From the NCBI GenBank assembly GCA_903849645.1, contig CAINJJ010000017.1, positions 37,400 through 101,399 of the forward strand: a DNA stretch of 64,000 nucleotides, in the 5' to 3' direction. The notes beneath the pieces were generated by a model, which was not told the DNA's origin, searched no databases, and worked only from the letters and a program-made list of their open reading frames with translations. Positions 1 through 6,861 of this stretch are shown piece by piece (the first letter of the stretch is position 1; every line of letters begins with the position of its first letter). This DNA is from an uncultured Acidobacteriaceae bacterium. Its GTDB lineage: Bacteria; Acidobacteriota; Terriglobia; Terriglobales; Acidobacteriaceae. The position numbers and the translations under genes were made by a program.

Positions 1-941
1 GCCGGGTTGCGCCGCCGGGCGAAGTCGAGGATGAGCTCGTGCTCGCGGAGCGCGCCCTCGCGGCTGGCTTCATCGAGCTTGGCCAGGAAGGTGCGAACGT
101 TGGCGGCCGAGCCCATCATCTGGTCGGCGGTGGCAAAATCAGCCCAGCTGCGGAAGCCGAGAACCGTCGCAATCTCCTGCCGGGTCGTCAGCAGGTCGAG
201 CAGAATCTGCTGGTTGGCGGGGTAGGCGCGGGTGTTGTAAGCCAGGAACATCCGTTCGCGCAGGGCTGCGCTCGCGGCAAAGGTCATCACCGGCTGCATG
301 TCGGGCTGGTCGGTCGAGAGCGTAACCTTGCCTTCGGCGTCGACCGGATGGCGGTCGAGATAGTCAGCGGGCAGACCGTCCAGCTCAGCGACCGTGGCCT
401 CGATCGTCTTGCCGCCCTCCTGGATGTTGCGGCTGAACTCGAGCGAAAGCCTCGTGGCCTTCTCATGCAGCGCCTGGATCCGCTGGCGGGTGGCCTGGTC
501 CTTGTCCACGCCGGCGAGGCGGTAGCCCAGCAGCGTGCGCTCGACGTAGTGGCGGGTGGCGGGGCTTGCGCCTTCCAGATCCATGGCGGCCAGGGCCTCG
601 TAAACGGCGCGGTTGAGGCTCAGGGCGCTGCCTGCCATGGCGATGCGCTGGGCTTCCTCCTGGGCCTGGTCGCGGACACCCTTGTCGGCGGCAACGGAGT
701 TCAGCACGCCGGCCTGGGCTCCGGCCAGCCCGAGATGCTGGATGGCTTCGTCGTAGAGCCGGAGAGAGTTCGCAGGCGTCCTGGAGCCCTCGACAGCGAG
801 CAGGGCCGCCAGAGCCGCCTCATGGGCAGCGAGGCGCGCGGAGACCCAGGCGGCAAGAGCCCCGGCGGATTGCGCGCCACCGGCCTCCCAGGCGTGCAAA
901 TCAGGGCTTGAGGCGGCGAGGGCGACGGTTTCAACTGGCAT
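1..941 (-). CDS. M3 family oligopeptidase, N-terminal part (truncated by window edge)
   Basis: The reading frame runs unbroken from an ATG at 941 to the left edge, giving about 313 residues. GGAGG lies 12 bases upstream of the ATG. The helical sequence, including the stretch YNTRAYPANQQ followed by a leucine-rich helix and LGFRSWADFATADQMMGS, resembles the N-terminal domain of thimet-oligopeptidase/oligopeptidase A-type M3 metallopeptidases, which degrade short peptides in the cytoplasm or periplasm. No signal peptide is visible. The zinc-binding HExxH motif would lie beyond the edge, so catalytic competence cannot be judged. The gene is divergent from aroDE, with a 133-base spacer between the two starts. 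The family call is by recognition of the conserved blocks. Confidence 0.8.
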   Translation of the reverse strand, partial: MPVETVALAASSPDLHAWEAGGAQSAGALAAWVSARLAAHEAALAALLAVEGSRTPANSLRLYDEAIQHLGLAGAQAGVLNSVAADKGVRDQAQEEAQRIAMAGSALSLNRAVYEALAAMDLEGASPATRHYVERTLLGYRLAGVDKDQATRQRIQALHEKATRLSLEFSRNIQEGGKTIEATVAELDGLPADYLDRHPVDAEGKVTLSTDQPDMQPVMTFAASAALRERMFLAYNTRAYPANQQILLDLLTTRQEIATVLGFRSWADFATADQMMGSAANVRTFLAKLDEASREGALREHELILDFARRRNP

Positions 942-1074
942 GATGGGCAAAATCCTCCGAACTTCCAGATTGCCACATCCGGGCGGGCTTGGGCTTGCGG
1001 CGGGCGAATCTGCGGCGGCAAGAATGCCGGTTGCATCTGCGCCCTAAGCCCATTAAGATGCGTCAATTGACTGC

Positions 1075-2646
1075 ATGACCAAATCAGACTCCAGCCCCGG
1101 CACTTCCTCTCCCGCCCTCTTCGCTCCCCGCCTGCGCGTGGGAAAGCTGTGTGTGGCCATTCAGGCCGATTCCCCGGCGGAGCTGCTGGAGCGGGCGGAG
1201 GCGGCGCTGGCCGACTCCAAGTTTCTGGAGCTGCGTCTGGACTCGCTGCCCAAACCGGCGGCTGCCCTGCCGCTGGTCAGCGAATTTCTCGCCGGCCGCC
1301 GTGAAGTCACGGTCATCGCCACCTGCCGGCGCAAGCAGCATGGCGGCGCCTTCGAGGGCGCCCTCACGGCGGAGCTGGAGATTCTGAGCCTGGCCACACA
1401 GGCAGGCTGCCAGATTGTGGACCTGGAGGTAGAGAGCGCCGAGGAGGCCAAACCATCGCAGTTGGAGAAGTTCCGGGCCGGGCTCGCCGCCTCAGGAGCG
1501 GCGCTGCTGGTCAGCTTTCACGACTTTACGCACACGCAGGGTCTTGAAGAAGCGGCCGCCCGGATTGAGGCCTTTCACCCGGATTTTGTGAAGGTGGTTT
1601 CCACGGCGCGCTCGCTGGCTGACAACCTGGCCGTCCTCAAGCTGATTGAGGAGCGTTCGCTCGCCTCACAGGTCGTCGGCATCGCCATGGGCGAAGAGGG
1701 GCTGGTGAGCCGCGTGCTCGGGCCGCGGGCGGGGGCGGCGTTTACCTTTGCCTCCTCGGGCGGCGGGGTGGAGACGGCGCCGGGCCAGGTGACGGCGCAT
1801 ACCCTCCGGGATCTTTACCATGTGGAACAGCTGGACCAGGCGACGCGCATCCTGGGGGTGGCGGGCAACCCCATCACCCACTCGCTTTCGCCGCTGATGC
1901 AGAACACAGCCTTCCGCCGGGAGGCGGTCAACGCCGTGCTGCTGCCGCTCAAGGTCAGGTCGCTGGACGACCTGCTGGCCCTGGTCCGCGGCCTGCCGCT
2001 GGCGGGCGTTGCGGTCACCATGCCGCTCAAGAAGGAGGTTCTCCCCCACCTGGCCAACATGGACCCCCTGACCAGCCGCATCGGCGCATGCAACACGCTG
2101 CGGGTGGGCGCGGACGGCAAGATTGTGGGCTTCAATACCGATGTGGCCGGGGTCGTGCGGCCCCTCGAAAAGCGGCTGAAGCTGAAGGGCGCGCGGGTGG
2201 CGATCCTGGGCGCGGGCGGAGCCGCACGGGCGGCGGTGTTTGGACTGGTGGCGGAGGGGGCGGAGGTCTTTGTCGTCAACCGCACCCATGAGAACGCGGT
2301 AGCTCTGGCCAAAGAGGCCAAAGCCAAAGCGCTGAAGCACGAGCAGTTTGCCCGCCAGGAGTTTGACGCCCTGATCAACTCCACCCCCTGCGGGATGAAG
2401 GGGTCAAAGCTGGCCATGCCCATTGCCGAGAACGAACTGCACGCAAGACTGGTCTTCGACATGGTCTACAACCCCCTGGAGACGCCGCTGCTCAAGCTGG
2501 CGCGGGAGCGGGGTCTCGAGGTGATTACCGGGCTTGAGATGTTCGTGCAGCAGGGGGCGCGCCAGTTCGAGATCTGGACCGGCAAGCCAGCGCCAGAGGC
2601 GGAGATGCACCGGGTGGTCGAGCTCGAACTGCGGCGGCGGGGGTGA
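1075..2646 (+). CDS. aroDE: Bifunctional 3-dehydroquinate dehydratase (type I) / shikimate dehydrogenase
   Basis: One 523-residue chain carries two consecutive shikimate-pathway enzymes. Residues about 23-245 are a type I dehydroquinase. The catalytic His is probably H149 (VSFHDFTHT) and the Schiff-base Lys is K173 (DFVKVVSTARS). Residues about 257-523 are shikimate dehydrogenase: substrate motif GNPITHSLSPLMQN, catalytic Lys in TMPLKK, and NADP-binding glycine loop GAGGAARAA near residues 379-387. The product would convert 3-dehydroquinate to shikimate in two steps in the cytoplasm. This fusion order is well known in plants and in some bacteria. The ATG has no strong Shine-Dalgarno sequence. 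The first 20 residues are Ser/Pro-rich and outside the fold. Confidence 0.93.
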   Translation: MTKSDSSPGTSSPALFAPRLRVGKLCVAIQADSPAELLERAEAALADSKFLELRLDSLPKPAAALPLVSEFLAGRREVTVIATCRRKQHGGAFEGALTAELEILSLATQAGCQIVDLEVESAEEAKPSQLEKFRAGLAASGAALLVSFHDFTHTQGLEEAAARIEAFHPDFVKVVSTARSLADNLAVLKLIEERSLASQVVGIAMGEEGLVSRVLGPRAGAAFTFASSGGGVETAPGQVTAHTLRDLYHVEQLDQATRILGVAGNPITHSLSPLMQNTAFRREAVNAVLLPLKVRSLDDLLALVRGLPLAGVAVTMPLKKEVLPHLANMDPLTSRIGACNTLRVGADGKIVGFNTDVAGVVRPLEKRLKLKGARVAILGAGGAARAAVFGLVAEGAEVFVVNRTHENAVALAKEAKAKALKHEQFARQEFDALINSTPCGMKGSKLAMPIAENELHARLVFDMVYNPLETPLLKLARERGLEVITGLEMFVQQGARQFEIWTGKPAPEAEMHRVVELELRRRG

Positions 2647-2694
2647 GGTGAAGTTTATCCCCGTACTGAGCCCGACCCCGCCGCTCCTCGCAGA

Positions 2695-2722
2695 TTGACT
2701 TTAATCAAACGGTATATACAAT
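2695..2722 (+). promoter_or_regulatory. Probable promoter of the brnTA locus
   Basis: TTGACT at 2695-2700 and TACAAT at 2717-2722 are separated by 16 bases, close to a sigma-70 consensus. An overlapping AT-rich stretch (TATATACA, 2713-2720) could serve as an alternative -10. Transcription would start near 2729, almost on top of the TTG that appears to be the old toxin start, so the toxin would have little or no leader. RHH antitoxins of this family usually autoregulate, but no clear operator palindrome is visible. Confidence 0.55.
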
Positions 2723-2729
2723 AAACTAC

Positions 2730-3004
2730 TTGGAATCACGTACGATCCCGCGAGGAATGACGGCAATATCCGGGAGCGCGGCCTATCCTTCGAACGAGCG
2801 GCGGATTTCGACTTCGAGACCGCGCTTTTTGCAGACTATACCCGCAACGGCGAGATGCGTCGCATTGCTGTGGGATATCTGGACAAGCGGCTTCATCTGC
2901 CCTGCTGCATCCCGCAACCGCAGGGGATTCGCGTCATCAGTTTTCGCAAGACCAACAAGAGGGAGGCCAGGCTCTATGACAGACCGCAAACCATTGATGA
3001 GTGA
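2730..3004 (+). pseudogene. brnT: BrnT-like toxin gene with an apparent 1-base deletion in codon 2
   Basis: The frame ending with TGA at 3002-3004 encodes a clear BrnT-type RNase-toxin sequence: ITYDPARNDGNIRERGLSFE, then a DFDFETALF segment, GYLDKRLH, and GIRVISFRKTNKREARLY. Going upstream, this frame has no ATG, GTG, TTG or CTG before the in-frame TAA at 2702-2704. A TTG at 2730 is followed by GAATCACG. One extra A (GAAATCACG) would join it in frame and give MEITYDPARN, which matches the usual BrnT N-terminus. The simplest reading is a single-base deletion disabling the toxin, or a sequencing error. It overlaps brnA by 29 bases. The alternative is initiation at a non-standard codon. Confidence 0.65.
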
Positions 3005-3284
3005 GGACGGAGAGGTCAGGGAACTCACAGCCGCGGATGTTGCCCTCTTCAAGCCGTTCAGCGCACTCCCCAAAGCCGAGCAAAGTGTGCTTTTATCGGT
3101 TCGCAAGCGTGGGCCGCAGAAGAACCCGAAGAAGGTTCCCATCTCGATTCGGCTGTCTCCCGATGTGGCGGACGGACTGCGGGCTACCGGCAGTGGTTGG
3201 CAGACCCGCGCGGACGAAGCGCTCAGATCATGGCTGGTCGAGAGGGAGAAGATCCAGCCCATCCGCCCCACGCAAAGCCGTTAG
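2976..3284 (+). CDS. brnA: BrnA-type ribbon-helix-helix antitoxin
   Basis: A 102-residue protein starts at ATG 2976; GGGAGG lies about 12 bases upstream inside the toxin frame. The C-terminal half has the conserved block VPISIRLSPDVADGLRAT followed by GSGWQTRADEALRSWL, characteristic of the BrnA/COG3514 family. These proteins neutralise the BrnT RNase and bind their own promoter as RHH dimers. The lysine-rich stretch KRGPQKNPKK precedes the DNA-binding strand. The gene overlaps the end of the toxin frame, the usual toxin-first order for brnTA. The antitoxin frame is intact although the toxin start appears damaged. Confidence 0.82.
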   Translation: MTDRKPLMSEDGEVRELTAADVALFKPFSALPKAEQSVLLSVRKRGPQKNPKKVPISIRLSPDVADGLRATGSGWQTRADEALRSWLVEREKIQPIRPTQSR

Positions 3285-3312
3285 TCATTCCGATTCAAAT
3301 TCGCAACCGGAC

Positions 3313-4566
3313 CTATCCCGCCTTCTTCTTCCCCGCCTTGGGGGGCTTGGGCCTCTCCGCCTTGCCCTTCGCAGCTTTCCCCTTTGCGGCCTTGGCCTTG
3401 GCCTCCGGGGAGCGGGGTGTGGCAATGGGGTTCAGGTCGGCTCCGGCGCGTCGCACCTGGGTGTCTTTCATGACGTAGGCAATGGTGCGGGGCGAGGTGG
3501 GCCGCGTGATGCCGGTCTCCGGATCCGTGGTGACGCTGGTGCCGTTGGCGATTTGAAAGCTGAACCCCGGCAGGCTGCCGCCGGGCGCGGGCGTCATCTC
3601 CACCTTGACCGGGAGATAGCCCTGGATGGGGTGCAGCCGGAAGGCGGTCTCGTAGCGGTGGCGCTTCATGCTCCAGGTGAAGACCCTGACCTGGTCAAAG
3701 TCGAAGGGCAGCCCTGACTTGGGAGGAGCAAGCAGAGCCAGGTACTGCGGCACCTGGTGGTTGGGCGCCGAAGACTCGGAGTCGTTGATGCGGTTGAGCA
3801 CGTAGGCTCCCACGACGCGCTGGCCCTCGGCGTAGACGCCGATTTCGTCCGGGACATCCACATCCAGCCGGCTGCCGAGAAGCCATCCGGCGTGCCCTTC
3901 GCCGTCGCGCACCAGCCACCAGTCCTCCATGGGCGGCGGCTCGGGCGTGGGCTGGCCGGGGACCGGAACAGCGGCCGGCGGCGGCAGTTTGACAAGCGGC
4001 CTGGGCGGCGGCGGAGCGGGAGCGCCCGGCTTGGCCGGAGCAGCCGGCGCGGGGGCAGCATGGGGGGTCTGCACTGCGCCGGGCGCCGCCTTCAGCACTG
4101 AAGCGCGCACCAGCAACTGCACCTTGGCGTTGGCGGCAAGCAGGTAGAAGCGCTCTGACTCGCGGCCGGGCTGAAGGTGCATGTAGATGTCGTCGCGGAC
4201 GGTGCCCGTGGCTACGACGGGGTCGGGCTTGTGCTGGGTGGCAAGCGCCTCGAAGGAACCAAAGACCTTGCTGTCGATGACGGCGCGCTCCTCGATCCAG
4301 CCGACCTCATTCTTCTGGGTCTTGACCTTGAGGAACCGGCGGCCATGTTCGAGGACTTCAAGAGGCTGACCGTTGACCACCTGGCCCACCCGGTTGGAAA
4401 CGGCGGCTACGCGGTCGTGCAGATACATCTGGCGGGCGGAGAGGTAAACGGTGTCGTGCTTTTCCTGCCGGAAGCGGTTGCAGCCAATCGACAGCACCAT
4501 GCAGAAAACAAGAAGATGGCACGGGAACAGCATCCCGAGACGGCGGAGAGAAGGCAAGAAAGGCAT
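3313..4566 (-). CDS. SH3-domain-containing lipoprotein with proline-rich linker and basic tail
   Basis: About 417 residues from ATG 4566; the in-frame ATG at 4533 is an alternative, and neither has a clear ribosome site. The N-terminus has a hydrophobic stretch ending in VLSIGC, an imperfect lipobox. Residues about 35-95 resemble a bacterial SH3 repeat (TVYLSARQMYL ... GRRFLKVKTQKNEVGWI). A Pro/Ala-rich linker near the middle separates it from a second SH3-like segment (DWWLVRDGEGHAGWLL). The last 35 residues are a Lys/Ala/Pro-rich tail. Such proteins usually sit in the periplasm and may contact peptidoglycan. No enzymatic motif is visible. The function is unknown. Confidence 0.7.
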   Translation of the reverse strand: MPFLPSLRRLGMLFPCHLLVFCMVLSIGCNRFRQEKHDTVYLSARQMYLHDRVAAVSNRVGQVVNGQPLEVLEHGRRFLKVKTQKNEVGWIEERAVIDSKVFGSFEALATQHKPDPVVATGTVRDDIYMHLQPGRESERFYLLAANAKVQLLVRASVLKAAPGAVQTPHAAPAPAAPAKPGAPAPPPPRPLVKLPPPAAVPVPGQPTPEPPPMEDWWLVRDGEGHAGWLLGSRLDVDVPDEIGVYAEGQRVVGAYVLNRINDSESSAPNHQVPQYLALLAPPKSGLPFDFDQVRVFTWSMKRHRYETAFRLHPIQGYLPVKVEMTPAPGGSLPGFSFQIANGTSVTTDPETGITRPTSPRTIAYVMKDTQVRRAGADLNPIATPRSPEAKAKAAKGKAAKGKAERPKPPKAGKKKAG

Positions 4567-4618
4567 GGAGGATCGCGTGAGCACAGCCTGTGGCGGTCCC
4601 TTTGAGCATAGCACTGAA

Positions 4619-4661
4619 GTCCCTCGTCCCTCGTCCCTCAGTCCCTCGTCCCTCGCCCCTC
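4619..4661. repeat. Heptanucleotide tandem repeat GTCCCTC (about six copies)
   Basis: GTCCCTC occurs at 4619-4625, 4626-4632 and 4633-4639. After a single A at 4640 it recurs at 4641-4647 and 4648-4654, followed by a degenerate copy, GCCCCTC, at 4655-4661. On the minus strand it reads as repeated GAGGGAC, resembling a run of Shine-Dalgarno cores, and lies between the stop of the beta-propeller gene and the start of the SH3 lipoprotein gene. The copy number could vary by slippage. Confidence 0.85.
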
Positions 4662-5812
4662 TACGGTTCGGCCACAATGGCGATCGGCCCTGTGCCGGTG
4701 GCGCCGGTGAGGGCCGCATCCAGTTTGCCGATGGTCGTGGTGTCGAAGGTGTAGGCGTCCAAGACGGGGCTGCCTCCTCCGCTGACCGCCACCACAAAGT
4801 TGTCCTTGCTGTCTTCGGCAAGTCCGCTGGGCTGGATGCCGGTGGCGATCGGACTGGCAAGGGACTTGAGCGAGAAAACCGTGCCTGCGGTGGTGATCTG
4901 GAAGGCCGTCACATTGCCCGCGGAGGAGCCTGCCCAGTTGGCCACATAGACAAAATCACCCGTGGATTTAACGAGAATGGAGTTGGGGCCGGTGCCGCCG
5001 CTGGCATAGGGCGAGCCGGAGACTTCGCTGGTGGTGGCGCCAAGCGTAAACACGCGCAGGCCGCCGGAGTTGGAGGCCGTCGGAAAGTCCGCCGTCTCGC
5101 CGACGAACAGCAGCCGGTTGAGCGGGTCAATGGCCACCGAAGTGGCTGCGCCGCCGGAGGCGGTCTTGACGGCGATGGTCGGGCTGAACGGAGTTCCAAG
5201 GGGGGTGGCGCTGGTGGCAGTGAAGGGAAAGACCTGCGTGCCCGCCGCGCCCAGGGCCACGGCCACGACCGAGTTGTTGTGAGCGATGGCGATCTCATTG
5301 ACAGAGGAACTGGCCATGGTCGCTTGCTGCGCTTTCCGAGCGCTATCAAGAACGCCGGTAGAGGTGATTGGGATTGCTTGAAGGTATCCTTGGGCTGAGG
5401 CGTCGATCAGCCACGCGCCGGTGGGGTCGACCGCCATGGCTGCGGCCACTGGGTCCGTGTCAATCAGGCTCTTCTGGGTGAGCGCCCCGGAGGTCGAGTC
5501 CACGGAGTAGAGGTAGATGCCGGCAGTGCCGCTTACGTAAAGAAAGCCTCCCGATGGGCTGACTGCCACGGCGAAGGCCTGGCCCGTGACCGGGTAGGGG
5601 CTGCCCGAGAGAGCCGTGAGCTTGCCGGATGTGATGTTGTAGCCCACAACCTGGCTGGCCGTGGCGGTCTTGTTGACGATGTAGAAGTTGCCGCTGGACA
5701 GGGTGGTGCCCCCGCCCCCGCCGCCGGTGCTTGGCGCCTGCCAGAAGTTGGAGCAACCCGCCAGCAGCGGAGCCCCGCAAAGCAACAGACGCGCCCACAG
5801 TCCGATTTTCAT
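4661..5812 (-). CDS. Lactonase-like seven-bladed beta-propeller lipoprotein
   Basis: 383 residues. The start at ATG 5812 is supported by GGAGGAA six bases upstream; an earlier in-frame ATG at 5827 is less likely. A signal peptide ends in LLAGC, a good lipobox, followed by a Gly-rich linker. The rest consists of repeated propeller blades of the type VAVSPSGGFLYVSG / MAVDPTGAWL / VAIDPLNRLLFVGE, typical of the Lactonase/YVTN family. These proteins are often annotated as 6-phosphogluconolactonases, but a lipoprotein location argues against that cytosolic enzyme. A surface or periplasmic binding role is more likely. It is upstream of the SH3 lipoprotein in the same orientation, and the two may be co-transcribed. 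Confidence 0.78.
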   Translation of the reverse strand: MKIGLWARLLLCGAPLLAGCSNFWQAPSTGGGGGGTTLSSGNFYIVNKTATASQVVGYNITSGKLTALSGSPYPVTGQAFAVAVSPSGGFLYVSGTAGIYLYSVDSTSGALTQKSLIDTDPVAAAMAVDPTGAWLIDASAQGYLQAIPITSTGVLDSARKAQQATMASSSVNEIAIAHNNSVVAVALGAAGTQVFPFTATSATPLGTPFSPTIAVKTASGGAATSVAIDPLNRLLFVGETADFPTASNSGGLRVFTLGATTSEVSGSPYASGGTGPNSILVKSTGDFVYVANWAGSSAGNVTAFQITTAGTVFSLKSLASPIATGIQPSGLAEDSKDNFVVAVSGGGSPVLDAYTFDTTTIGKLDAALTGATGTGPIAIVAEP

Positions 5813-6170
5813 TTGCACTTCCTCCACACCGTCGTCAAACGTCTACTCACAGGGTATCGCCTGGGCGCGTCTCCTGTCCTCTGCGTGGCAGAGACACTCC
5901 GTGCGCAGGACTTCCCATGCCAACCGACGCAGCCGGCTGCGGTTTCGCTTGCGGGTACCGCGCCAGGCGGCGACAAATGCCTCGACCGCATGGAGATGGA
6001 CGCGCTTTCGAGAACCCTTCGCGCCCGTTCATGCATCCATAGATTGGACCGACTCTTGTTGATGGCGGGGAGAAATCCCTCCCTGCCGGCCAAACCGCAT
6101 CTGCACTGCGAAGCTCTCAAACCCCAACCTTACCCCCAAACCGTAAAATCCACATGGAGGAGAATCCCCG
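5813..6170. other. Intergenic region between divergent genes; no gene recognised
   Basis: This 358-base spacer separates the minus-strand propeller lipoprotein from sodA. Open frames cross it, but none has a family signature or plausible composition. A TAAAAT at 6144-6149 may be the -10 element for superoxide dismutase, and GGAGGAGAA just before 6171 is its ribosome site. I see no RNA gene. Confidence 0.5.
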
Positions 6171-6794
6171 ATGGCTTATGAACTGGCGCCGCTTCCCTAC
6201 GACTACGCAGCTCTCGAACCGTTTATCGACACCGAAACCATGAAGACCCACCACGGCAAGCACCACCAGGCCTATGTGAACAACCTCAACGCCGCGCTGG
6301 CCAACCATCCTGACCTGGCCGCCAAGAGCGTGGACGACCTGGTGCGCGACCTGGCGCAGGTCCCCGACGAGATCAAGGCAGCGGTGCGCAACAACGGCGG
6401 CGGACACTCCAACCACACCGCATTCTGGAGCCTCATGGGGCCTGTCGGCTCAGAGGGCGTAGGCGGCGCGCCGACGGGCGCCATTGCCGCCCAGATCACG
6501 GCCGATTTCGGAGACTTCGAAGCCCTCAAGAAGACCTTCAACGAGACCGCGACCAAGCAGTTCGGGTCGGGCTGGGGCTGGCTGGTCTTTGCCGGCGGCA
6601 AGCTCAAGGTGCTCTCCACCCCCAACCAGGAGTCGCCCCTGACCCAGGGCCTCTACCCGGTTCTGGGCAACGACGTCTGGGAGCATGCCTACTATCTCAA
6701 GTACCAGAACCGCCGCCCGGACTACCTGGCCGCGTGGTGGAACGTGATCAACTGGCACGAAGTCAACCGCCGCTTCGCCATCGCCAAGGGATAG
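6171..6794 (+). CDS. sodA: Superoxide dismutase, Fe/Mn family
   Basis: 207 residues from ATG 6171, preceded by GGAGGAGAA. The enzyme dismutates superoxide to H2O2 and oxygen. Metal-binding segments are intact: the first His in the [17 protein letters not shown] helix, the second in [11 protein letters not shown], and the Asp and His in [19 protein letters not shown]. The block QFGSGWGWL and the Gly-rich motif before HSNH lean towards Mn or cambialistic use, but metal choice cannot be settled from sequence. No signal peptide is seen, so it is likely cytoplasmic. It is apparently monocistronic, with a stem-loop downstream. Confidence 0.95.
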   Translation: MAYELAPLPYDYAALEPFIDTETMKTHHGKHHQAYVNNLNAALANHPDLAAKSVDDLVRDLAQVPDEIKAAVRNNGGGHSNHTAFWSLMGPVGSEGVGGAPTGAIAAQITADFGDFEALKKTFNETATKQFGSGWGWLVFAGGKLKVLSTPNQESPLTQGLYPVLGNDVWEHAYYLKYQNRRPDYLAAWWNVINWHEVNRRFAIAKG

Positions 6795-6802
6795 GAAAAG
6801 GA

Positions 6803-6827
6803 CCAACGGACGGAGGGGGCCCGTTGG
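6803..6827 (+). terminator. Stem-loop after superoxide dismutase
   Basis: CCAACGG at 6803-6809 pairs with CCGTTGG at 6821-6827 across an 11-base loop. No T-tract follows, so it may be a weak or factor-dependent terminator, or an mRNA 3' end stabiliser. Confidence 0.35.
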
Positions 6828-6861
6828 CTCCCTCGGGTTCCGTGTGATTAAAGTAGGGAAG

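Noticed and set aside
39..911. Long plus-strand open frame opposite the M3 peptidase
   Set aside because: It is the antisense shadow of the peptidase frame; no family signature and no ribosome site.
5813..6181. Plus-strand frame between the propeller gene and sodA
   Set aside because: No conserved features, and it runs into the sodA start in another frame.
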